Assembly (NCBI GenBank): GCA_001275005.1
Contig: JWZX01002210.1
Location: forward strand, 1 to 13,382
Length of the DNA stretch: 13,382 bases
Source: Chrysochromulina tobinii
Taxonomy: Eukaryota > Haptophyta > Prymnesiales > Chrysochromulinaceae
Reading direction: 5' to 3'
The position numbers were made by a program, and so were the translations under genes. Below are positions 6,047 to 13,382 of the stretch, one piece after another. The notes below the pieces were generated by a model, which was not told the DNA's origin, did no database searches, and was given only the letters and a program-made list of their open reading frames with translations. The first letter of the stretch is position 1. The number at the start of each line of letters is the position of its first letter.

Positions 6047-7542
6047 TCACGAGTTGATGGCCCCCTCCTGCGCGATGTACTGCAGCACGTAGAAAGCGTA
6101 GCTGCAGAGACCCACGTAGTCCACCTTGCCGTCGACGGGCTCGCCGACCGACACGAGCGCGGCGCACTCGTTGGGCGTCAGGCCGAGCTGCGAGCTGCTG
6201 AGCACCGGCATGAGCTTCTGCATGGAGATGACGCCCGCGCCGTGTGTCGCCGCGTCGAACTCGGCCAAGAGCACTTCCTGCAGCTGAGCCTGCGACATGC
6301 CCTTGACCATATTCGGATCAAACCCGGTCAGCTGCTCAATCGCTGCCCTGCGCTCGAGCTGCGCGTCGACGTCGAGCATGCGGTAGATGAGGTCGGCGGC
6401 CTTGGGCACGAACTTCATGTAGTCGCAAAGGCCTTGGTCGTCAAACGCGGCCTCCCGAGAGCACTGAGTGAAGCTGCACCTTATTGAGGCCCAGATCTGC
6501 ATGCACGAGTGCTTGCTTCATCTGGACAGGATCGAGCAGACCCTCCTGCATCTGGTCGGCCTGGGCCCAGATGGACTCGAGGAACTGGTTGAGCTGGTCG
6601 TTACCGCGCTTCTCCACGAGGAGCTCGTCCTTCATAATCTCCGTCAGCATCTCGAAGCATAGCGGTATGAACTCGTCGTATGAGATCGTGCCGTCTCCGT
6701 CGACGTCGCACTGATGCATGAGGACATTGATCTCCTTGCGAGTGAGGCCGATGTCGGCGTCCTTGCAGCACTTTTGGAACTCGACCGCGTCAAGCTTGCC
6801 AGAGCCGTCCACGTCCGATTTGCGGAAGATTTCTGACATGATCGCCTCCACCTCTTCCTTCTTCATCCCATGCACCAAGAACTCCTTTGCCTCGTTGCGC
6901 GCGTCCTCCTCGTCCGCCGCGCGCGCCGCCTCCGCATCCATTCGCGCGTACATCGCGTGTACCAGCTCGACGGCCAGCGGGATGAACTCCTCGTAGCTGA
7001 TCTCGCCGTTGCCGTCCATGTCCGCCTCGGCCATGATGTACTTGGTCTCGCGATCGGAGAGGCCCAGGTCCGCCATCTTGAGCACCTCCTTGAACTCGTT
7101 GAGCGACAGCGCGCCCGAGCCATCCGTGTCAGCCTCGTGGAACATATTGCTCAGCAGCTCCTGAAGCTCCGCCGGGCTCAGGCGGCGAGGGCCGGAGTCG
7201 CCGGCCGCATCTGCATCCTGCTGCGCCTGCAGCTCGGAGAAGTACTGCGCGCCAAACTCATAGATGTTGCTGGGCTGAGCGCGCAGGCACTCTCGTGTGA
7301 ATGCCTTGAGCAGGCTCGGAAACTCCTTGGGCACGGCAAATTCCTGCACAGAGCAGAAGCCACGGAAGGACGGTCAGGCGGAGCTGATTCATCGCAGGCG
7401 GCGCATTGCCAGTATGTGCGCCGCCGCACGGAGCAGGAGACGATGCGTTTCGCGGTCACGGCAGAACGAGATGGTGCGGAGCAGGAGCTGGCGTGGCATG
7501 GTGGCGCTGAAAGAGCCGCACCTTGCCGAACTTGGATGGCAT
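6047..7542 (-). CDS. RSP7: RIIa-domain EF-hand protein, radial spoke protein 7-like, with a one-base frameshift
   Basis: Exon 1 (7542-7522) encodes MPSKFGK, with donor AAG|GTGCGG. Exon 2 (7343-6047) follows acceptor CTGTGCAG|GAATTTGCC. The 178-nt intron is phase 0. With one G removed from the GGG at 6456-6454 the product is 438 aa. Residues about 11-46 (VPKEFPSLLKAFTRECLRAQ...) are an RIIa-type dimerisation/docking domain. Four canonical EF-hand loops follow at about 79-90 (DTDGSGALSLNE), 115-126 (DMDGNGEISYEE), 184-195 (DVDGSGKLDAVE) and 220-231 (DVDGDGTISYDE). Several degenerate EF-hands follow and should bind little or no calcium. RIIa followed by multiple EF-hands is the architecture of Chlamydomonas RSP7 in the flagellar radial spoke stalk, where RIIa docks an AKAP-type helix. 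Another RIIa/EF-hand axonemal protein is possible. Without correction, the frame stops at 6443-6441. Confidence 0.8.
6441..6456 (-). other. frameshift site in the RSP7-like gene
   Basis: On the minus strand CTCTCGGGAGGCC gives LSGGRV-stop. Dropping one G of the GGG (6456-6454) gives LSEAAFDDQGLCDYMKF. That restores an EF-hand-like repeat of exactly the same 26-residue spacing as the fourth EF-hand (LTRKEINVL...DEF), and a frame open to 6047. A 28-nt GT...GAG segment in the right phase exists here but is too short for an intron and would delete the helix. Confidence 0.8.
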
Positions 7543-7612
7543 GACGAGAGCCAGCCAGAGCAAGGATCGGAAGGCCACAACGACAATGTAAAGCGCGCTG
7601 TGGCTGTTAAAA

Positions 7613-7617
7613 ATTGG
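7613..7617 (-). promoter_or_regulatory. possible CCAAT box upstream of the RSP7-like gene
   Basis: On the minus strand, CTGACCAATTTTTAAC lies about 71-75 nt upstream of the ATG at 7542. The 221-bp gap between this gene and the thiamine pyrophosphokinase stop is clearly richer in A/T than the coding DNA on either side, as expected for a 3'UTR plus promoter. The motif is short and may be chance. Confidence 0.25.
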
Positions 7618-7763
7618 TCAGCCACTTAGCAGGTTTTGGTTTGCTCGAAACTTTGTGTCCTCATACCGAACCTAACTTTCATCATTCATATCTGTAGATT
7701 ACAGTCTTGGTAGACGCGGGGTCTCCGAGAGAGCAGCATCCAATGCCCGTTCCTCGACGTCGC

Positions 7764-8825
7764 TCATCGCAAACCGGTCGTCCACAACAGCGGGGCCGTC
7801 GTCCGCACAGTCACGCGCTCGCCCACAATCTCATTCGACGACGAGACGAGGTCGCCGAACTCGAGCGCGCGGTCGCCATCGAGGTTCCACCTCAGCCTGT
7901 GTGGGGAAGGGTGAGAGAGCAAGGTGATGGCGGATGGGGTCGGGTAAGGGCGAGGGAAGGGGCAGCAGGGCGAGCAGTGGCGGCACGAAGGGCGGGACTG
8001 CGCGAGCAGCGTGGTTCATGCGCCGGCACGCCACGCGATGAGCGCGCACGTGCACGCGCCGAGCGCGCACCCGGTCGTGACGACGCCCTCGCACCGGCCG
8101 CCGAGGGGTATGAGGCCGCAGCTCCCATCTTCAGCGTCCAAATCGGGCTCGATGACGTGCGCGCCCGGTCGGAGCAGGAAGACGACCGAATGGTCGGAGA
8201 GCAAGAAGAGGTGGCGGAAGCAGTCGAACGTGTACGCCATGTTCAGGTTCGCCATCTGCTGGTCCAGCCGTCCGCCAAAGGCGCCGTACGCCACCACCGA
8301 GTAGAGAGGTAGGCCAGCGGCGCGCTCGGCGACACCGCCGCCGCGGCTGCCGACGTCCCGATACGGGGTCGTCGCGCTCGCCTCTGCGGATACTGGATAT
8401 GGCGCTCCACGTTCCTGCTCGGCCGCCGCCGCCACCTCGCTGTCTTGTTCACGCTGCAGCCATCGCAGGCACTTTTCGAAGTCGTTCGACTCCTGCTCAG
8501 ACACGCCCGTGATGACCACACCGCGAGCGGCATAGAAGGAGCTCACGTCGCCACGCAGCGAGTCGAGGTCGCCGGTGATAATGTCGGGCAGCATCGAGCT
8601 GCGCTGCGGCTCCTCTAGCCTATCGTGCAGCCGGTTGGCTGCACCGTCTGCACAGAGCTTCACCGAGGACTGCTGCCACAGATGCTCAAAGCGCGTCCCT
8701 TTGGAGTCCCCGCACTCGACGTTGAGGATGACCAGGGCGATATTGAGCGGCGTCACGCGTGAGAGGAAGGACGTCGAGTGGTGGTACGTCGCACTCGAGA
8801 GCGACGATTGCGCCTTGGGCAGCAT
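7764..8825 (-). CDS. TPK1: thiamine pyrophosphokinase, two exons
   Basis: Catalyses thiamine + ATP to thiamine diphosphate + AMP. Exon 1 (8825-8071) ends CEGVVTTG with donor GG|GTGCGC. Exon 2 (7896-7764) starts after CACACAG and continues LRWNLDGDRALEFGDLVSSS...PLLWTTGLR. The phase-2 join recreates the typical TPK C-terminal motif (TTG-LRWNL). The product is 295 aa. Family motifs: LCADGAANRL (57-66), PDIITGDLDSLR (80-91, catalytic acidic residues), ESNDFEKCL (112-120), GAFGGRLDQQMANL (181-194) and CGLIPLGG (236-243). Residues about 126-172 are a low-complexity Ala/Glu/Gly insertion compared with animal and yeast enzymes of about 240-320 aa. The N-terminus (MLPKAQSSLSSATYHHS) has no clear targeting signal, so the enzyme is probably cytosolic. 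It is divergent with the coiled-coil gene across 112 bp. Confidence 0.93.
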
Positions 8826-8937
8826 CGGACGTGATGTCCGTGATAGGCTCCTGAACCCCGCACCCCACCGAGCGAAAGGTTACATGTACTAATTTGGGCA
8901 ACCTGTTTGAGCTGGTACTCTAGCGCTGTCGGGAAAC
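8826..8937. promoter_or_regulatory. short divergent intergenic region, probable bidirectional promoter
   Basis: Only 112 bp separate the thiamine pyrophosphokinase ATG (8825, minus) from the ATG of the coiled-coil gene (8938, plus). Both 5'UTRs and core promoters must lie here or overlap the neighbouring gene. The segment 8880-8937 is less GC-rich than the coding DNA (TTACATGTACTAATTTGGGC). No clear TATA box is seen. Confidence 0.45.
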
Positions 8938-11900
8938 ATGCCAAACGCGACAAGTTTGAGTGTAATGGAACCGTCACGTCAGAAGGCCGTGGCAGCGGCC
9001 GAGGCCCGTGAGCTCGAGAAGCAGCTTGCCGCCACGGAGAAGGCCGCCACGGAGAAGGCCGCCGCCGAGAAGGCCGCCGCCGAGAAGGCCGCCGTCGAAA
9101 AGGCCGCCGCCGAGAAGGCCGCCGCCGAGAAGGCCGCAGCTGAACAGAAGCGCAAAGCGCGGGCTGAGCGCGCGAAATACTTTTCTGCGCTGCGCACGGA
9201 GGTGCACGCGGTGGAGGCGGCCGTTGGCCGAGTCCAAGACGATGAAGCCGACATCGACGCCGACGCCGAGGTGAACAGCATCCTCTATCCGAGCGTGCCC
9301 AGGCTCGATCCGGCGGCGGAGCTTGCCCTGTCCAAGGCTCGCGTCGGCCGGCTGCTGAGCTCGCTACACGTCGACTCGCACGTCGCCGAGCTGGGGACGG
9401 TGCTCGATTGGTTGGACGGTGCGGCCGACCACAGCGGCGAGCACGAGAAAGTCTACCGGGCCCAGGAGGACGAGGGCGTGCAGCTCGAGGCGCTGCTGCG
9501 CGATAGTGCCGAGGTAGCTCTGAAGCAAGGGCTGGATAAGCGCGACGAGCTCACGAGCCGACGGCTCGGCGGCTTTGGCGAGCAGCTGAGCAGCCATGCC
9601 GCGCTCCAGCGCGCGCGCGAGGCCAAGCGAGAAGCCAAGCAGCAGCGGCAGGGCTACGAGACTGCTGCCCGCGACGGCGCTGCCGCGGCGGAAGCGTCAG
9701 TCGAGGCCGCGGCCGCGGCGGAGGCGGCGGCGGCGAGCGCGGCGCAGCTCGAACTCATGGGCGGGCTCCTGCGAGATCGAGATCTGCTTCAAGCAGAGCT
9801 CGTGCGCCTCGAGCTGCGATCTCGAGAAGGCAACGCGAGGGGCGAAGCTGGGCCGCCCGCGACGGCGCTGCTTGAGCTGGGCGAAGATTCGTCAGAACGT
9901 AGGGCGAAGGTTCGTCAGCTGGTAGGCGAGCAGGCGGCACAGCTCGAGGCGGAGCGCTCGAGGATCGCGCAGCTAGAGACGTCCCTCACCCTCGTGCACC
10001 AGCAGCAGCGCGCCTTGAGGCACGAGCGCGAGTGCCACGCGCGCCGCCGGCCACTGCTGCAGGCAGAGGTCGCGGAGTATGCCCGCTTGCGCGGGGAGGA
10101 GACGGCGCGGGTCGAGGCAGCGCTCGAGGCGGCGCGCGGGCAGCAGGCGCGCCGGCGGCTCGAGGAGTCCCAGCGACTCGCCGAGGAGCGCGAGAGCGAG
10201 CTTTGCATCTCGAGGCGCGAGATCGAGCGTCGCGAGAAGCTCGCAGCTGAGGCCATCGCCGCGGCAGCGGAGGCGGAGGCGGCGGCGGAGGCGGAGCAGG
10301 CGAGCAAGGCGGCGAGCAAGGCGGCGAGCGACGCACGGGCAGCAGCGGCGGAGCGCGCGGCGCTCATCACGGCGCTCCATAAGGAACATCTCGAGCTGCT
10401 CGAGGCCGTGACGAAGCTCGAAGAGGCCACCCGCTCCGTCCTATTCACAGCGGCCCCTGCCGACCTCGCGGCGGCCGTTACAGGCCGAGGCTCAGGCGCG
10501 CGCCGCTGCGGCCGCCGCAACCGCCAAGGCGGAGGCGGAGGCGCGAGCGGCGGCGGCCACGGCGGCGGCCAAGACGAAGGCCACGGCGGCGGCCGAGGCG
10601 GGGGCGGCCAATGCGACAGTCAAGGCGGCGGCCGAGCCGGCGGCCGAGGCGGCGGCGGCCGAGAAGAAGGCGGCGGCCGAGGCGGCGGCGGCGACCGTGG
10701 CGGGTGTGGATGCGAAGACGGCGGAGCAGCTAGGTCTGAATGCGAAGACGGCGGAACAGCTAGGTCTGAATGCGAAGACGGCGGAACAGCTAGGCAGGAT
10801 CGGCCAGCTTGGCGCAGCGATCAGCGACGACGCCGACCTGCTTCTAGGGACGCGCGAGCTTTGGGAGGAGGCGGCTGTGGAGCACGCTGCGCGCACAGCG
10901 CAGCTCCGTGAGCAGCTGGGCAGACTGCGCGAGCAGGAGATTGGCCAGATTGGCCAGATCGAACAGACCAAGGCGCAGCAGGCGGCCGCGCAGGCGGCCG
11001 CACAACGGCGCCTCGAGCTACCAGCTGAGCGCCGTGGCGGGCGACGAGGTTCGTCAGGTCCCGAGGGTCCAGGCGCCGAGGAGGAGATGCCGCCGCCGCC
11101 GCGCGTCTGGGGCGCGGCGCCGGCGGCAGCGTGTGCCGCCGCCGGTGCTGCTGGTGCCGCCGACGCTCCCCTCGACGGGGCGAGTGTAACGGCACTGCGT
11201 GAGATGCTGACTGTCATGGGCCGTCGTGCGTCTGCCCACCGCTCCAAGCTGCTCGAGAGCGCTCTGAGTGATCGTCCGATTGGATCGTCGAGTTGGTTTC
11301 GCCTGCATGCATGGGTGGAGACTCACACGCGCTGCTGGACGGCGGAATGCGAGCACGCTCGCGCGCGGTTGCAAGCCGAAGCAAGCCAGCTGCGGCGGGA
11401 CGCTTCCGAAGCCGAGCACTTCCGAAGCCGAGCACCCGAAGCAAGCCAGCTGCGGCTGGACGCTTCCGAAGCCGAGCACTTCCGAAGCCGAGCACTCGAG
11501 CAAGAGGTGGGCGCGCTCGAGGCCAAGATGATTGGCCTCGAAGGACGCCGCACCGAGCTGCTGCAAGCCATCGAGGCCGCACGTGCCTCGGCCGCCGCCG
11601 CCGCCGCCGCCTCCGCCGCCGCCGCGACCGCCGCGTCGATTTCGGACGATCTCAGCAGCAGCGACGGTCCCCAGGGCGGCGGGAAGCTGAAGCTCAAAGG
11701 CAAGGGAGGCTTGAGTGGTCTGCTCAGAGGCGCGGCGGCGCCCGCCACGGCGGAGGCGCGGCTGAGCAAGCTACGCGCGACGCAGTTCACGCTGTCGGTG
11801 CTCGTCGCTCAGAGCGAGCAACTGGCGGGGAGCGAGGACGCGCTCAATATGGCGCGCGTGATGCTCGACGAGATGCAGGCCGAGATCGCCCAGATTAGCA

Positions 11901-13382
11901 GCCAGATCGAGCAGTTGCACGGCGAGGTGCGCGTGATCGAGACGGCGCTCGCGGCGGCCGACGCGGCCATCGAGGCGCCGTTGGTACCCTTCACGGCCGC
12001 GGGCTGGGAGGCCGAGGGTGAGTTGTCGCGTGAAAAGGCGCGTGCGCACGCGCGCTACGCTCAGTTGCGGAGCGCGCTCGACGAGCTCGCCGGTCCAGCG
12101 CAGAAGCTGAAGCAGCTCGAGAAGCAGCTCAGGTGGTGGCGAGCACGCTGGGCGAGCCGCTTTCCCGGACCCGAGGGAGGGTACTCGAAGGCACTGGACG
12201 AGATGGATGGGGATGAGTTGCTGAAGAGCCTGAGCGCGATGGCTGCGGACCCGGCGGCCGCAGCGGCGGCGGTGGAGGCGGAAGCCAAGGCGGCGGCGGA
12301 GGCGGAGGCGGCGCGCTCGAGTGCAGAGAAGGCGGCAGCGGAGGCGGCGGCGCGGGCGGCGGCGGAGGAGGCGGCGAGGCGGGCGGCGGAGGATGCGGCG
12401 AGGCGGGCGGCGGAGGCCGCGGCGGCCGAGGAGGTGGCGAGGCTGGCTAGGCTGGCTGAGGACGAGGCCGCGCGGCGTCGGGCGGCAGAGGAGGCGGCCA
12501 GGCGGGCGGCGGAGGAGGCGGCCAGGCTCGCCAGGTTGGCTGCCGAGGCGGAGGCCGACCTTGAGGCGAGGCGAAGGCGAGACGAGGCCGATCGGCGAGC
12601 GGCCGAGGAGAGAGCATGTCGGGCGGCGGAAGCGGCGGCGGTGAAGGCGGCGGCGCGCGCTGCGGCCGAGGCGGAAGCGTTGCGCGAGCAGCGGCTGAGG
12701 ACGGAGCTCTTTTCGAACGAGTCCCTCCTCTTCGCGGGCGCAGAGGACGCGGAAACGGCCGAGGATGCGCCCGGCGAGGGCGACGAGGGAGATCAGGGAG
12801 ATACCGTCGCGCCCACGGAGGAGGAGGCGAGTTCTAGCCCAGACTCTAGGTTGCCCACGGCGCCGGTGCCGCCGCCGCCGCGCCCCCCGCCGAAGCCAAA
12901 GAACGAAGCGGCCGCAGGCCTCGTCGGGTTCGGACGCTTCAAGGTCGCCGCCCCGACAGCACGTGCGACTCCCGACGCGAGCTTCCTCGATGGCAGCTTT
13001 ACCCTCGGTGGCGCGAGCTCGCTCACTCCACCGGACGCAGACGCTGGCAGCTGTGTGGGCACCGCCGACGCGGACGCCGCCGAGGCGAAGCGTAAGCGGA
13101 TGAGCTTCAAGACGCTCACGAAGCTCATTAAGACCTCGTCGCGGATGGCGCGTACGGCGCAAGACGCCAAACGGACAAGGGACCTGTACGAGCAACGGGC
13201 GCTGGATGGCAAGCGCGTGCATCAGCCGTTGAAGCTGGACACCCACCTACGCTCGCTCGTGGGCCCGCCGAGCCCCGGGGAGCCCATTGAGTTTCGTGTG
13301 GGCGGGATCGATCCGTTGATGAGGCTCAAAGTGGTCGCCGAGGAGGGGGAGGAGAGGCAACCGTCGTGGGCAGGCGCGGGCC
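8938..13382 (+). CDS. giant Ala/Glu/Arg-rich coiled-coil protein, 3' end beyond window
   Basis: Frame 1 is open from the ATG at 8938 (MPNATSLSVMEPSRQK...) to about 10480, and frame 2 from there to the right edge, about 1480 codons in all. Regions: a seven-copy pentapeptide EKAA(A/T/V) (9037-9141); a mixed segment (VNSILYPSVPRLDPAAELAL); long Ala/Glu/Arg/Gln helices with heptad-like Leu; a linker with PPPPRVWG; a more globular-looking part (SSSWFRLHAWVETHTRCWTA, about 11285-11344); LVAQSEQLAGSEDALNMARV; a second Ala/Glu/Arg block (12260-12690); a Pro-rich linker (PVPPPPRPPPKPKNEAAAG); and a basic C-terminal region (SFKTLTKLIKTSSRMARTAQ). No motor, kinase or membrane segment is visible, and I do not know the family. 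A cytoskeletal or flagellar structural role is only a guess. The frame change near 10480 is one base (extra G in ACAGGCC) or a 76-nt intron (10408-10483, GTGACG...TTACAG). Antisense frames here, including one of 491 codons, are shadows. Confidence 0.75.
9037..9141 (+). repeat. 15-bp coding tandem repeat (EKAAx pentapeptide, seven copies)
   Basis: The codons GAG AAG GCC GCC NCC/ACG/GTC repeat seven times near the N-terminus of the coiled-coil protein. They encode a highly charged alanine helix similar in style to TolA-like or LEA-like helices. The near-identical codons suggest recent slippage. Confidence 0.9.
10408..10484 (+). other. frame change in the coiled-coil gene: small intron or one-base indel
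   Basis: Frame 1 reads convincing protein to VLFTAAPADLAAAVT (about 10480), then turns into Gly/Arg-rich shadow. Frame 2 is convincing from GCC at 10484 (AEAQARAAAAAATAKAEAEA). Removing one G from ACAGGCC (10483-10484) joins them as AAAVTAEAQA. A GTGACG donor at 10408 with TTACAG ending at 10483 gives a 76-nt intron in the right phase, joining LLEA to AEAQ. It would be shorter than the other introns here and would remove sequence that looks coding. I favour the indel slightly. Confidence 0.6.
10711..10797 (+). repeat. 30-bp coding tandem repeat (three copies)
   Basis: The unit TGCGAAGACGGCGGAACAGC followed by TAGGTCTGAA begins at 10711, 10741 and 10771 (the last copy incomplete) and encodes AKTAEQLGLN. 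Copies differ by one or two bases. It lies in frame 2 of the coiled-coil gene, and the unit length keeps that frame. Confidence 0.92.
11378..11497 (+). repeat. 60-bp coding tandem duplication (two copies)
   Basis: Two 20-codon units (11378-11437 and 11438-11497) encode EASQLRRDASEAEHFRSRAP and EASQLRLDASEAEHFRSRAL. They differ at only a few bases. Each unit itself contains a smaller doubled block, TCCGAAGCCGAGCAC followed by TTCCGAAGCCGAGCA. The frame is kept. Confidence 0.92.

Noticed and set aside
6452-6479. A 28-nt intron explaining the RSP7-like frame change
   Set aside because: Too short for spliceosomal splicing compared with the 122-178 nt introns here, and it would delete the helix needed for correct EF-hand spacing; a single-base indel restores that spacing exactly.
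7707-8312. 201-codon plus-strand frame
   Set aside because: Antisense to thiamine pyrophosphokinase exon 2, its intron and part of exon 1, whose motifs are unmistakable.
11771-13246. 491-codon antisense open frame (minus strand), Arg/Leu-rich
   Set aside because: It lies opposite the Ala/Glu-rich coiled-coil coding frame; GCC/GCG/GAG codons read backwards give Arg/Gly/Leu/Pro. The plus frame has balanced, protein-like segments and continues uninterrupted for 2.9 kb.

Overview
The window reads as nuclear DNA of a GC-rich, flagellated, probably photosynthetic protist. A haptophyte of the Emiliania/Gephyrocapsa/Chrysochromulina kind is my best guess. The evidence is: spliceosomal GT-AG introns of 122-178 nt that join conserved protein segments in phase; strong G/C preference at third codon positions; a radial-spoke-type flagellar protein; a plant/alga-type Golgi glycosyltransferase; a eukaryotic-type thiamine pyrophosphokinase; and short minisatellites inside introns. 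The taxon is inference. Nothing here looks bacterial, viral or organellar.

Five genes lie head to tail on the minus strand. In transcription order they are: (1) thiamine pyrophosphokinase, 2 exons, 8825-7764; (2) an RIIa plus EF-hand protein resembling radial spoke protein 7, 2 exons, 7542-6047, with a one-base frameshift near 6454; (3) an unrecognised, proline/serine-rich single-exon protein, 5363-3996; (4) a GT77-like, type II membrane nucleotide-sugar transferase of 791 aa in five exons, 3763-783; (5) the 5' part of an unrecognised acidic protein, 531 to the left edge. On the plus strand, starting 112 bp from the thiamine pyrophosphokinase start codon, a very long Ala/Glu/Arg-rich coiled-coil gene runs from 8938 off the right edge (about 1480 codons visible). 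It has one reading-frame change near 10480 that is either a small intron or a one-base indel.

The most unusual region is the glycosyltransferase gene. All four of its introns contain tandem arrays of a 10-11 bp unit related to TGATGACCTC or TGATTGCAATA (minus strand). Introns 2, 3 and 4 share a common 3' end, TGATTGC/TGACC...CCTC(A/C)TCAG. In each of these three, the sequence right after the acceptor AG is copied at the donor: 9/11 nt in intron 2, 24/26 nt in intron 3, and about 17 of 18-21 nt with a 3-nt gap in intron 4. Intron 4 also contains a decayed internal copy of the exon-4 edge. This is what is expected if the introns arose by insertion or tandem duplication at AG|GT proto-splice sites, as introner-like elements do. 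The introns of the two neighbouring genes lack these arrays.

The genes do not form a single pathway. They cover cofactor metabolism (thiamine diphosphate), motility (axoneme), Golgi glycosylation and structural or unknown functions in a compact arrangement, with intergenic gaps of 112-250 bp except for 5364-6046. Both reading-frame breaks (near 6454 and 10480) are single extra bases next to G runs and may be sequence errors.
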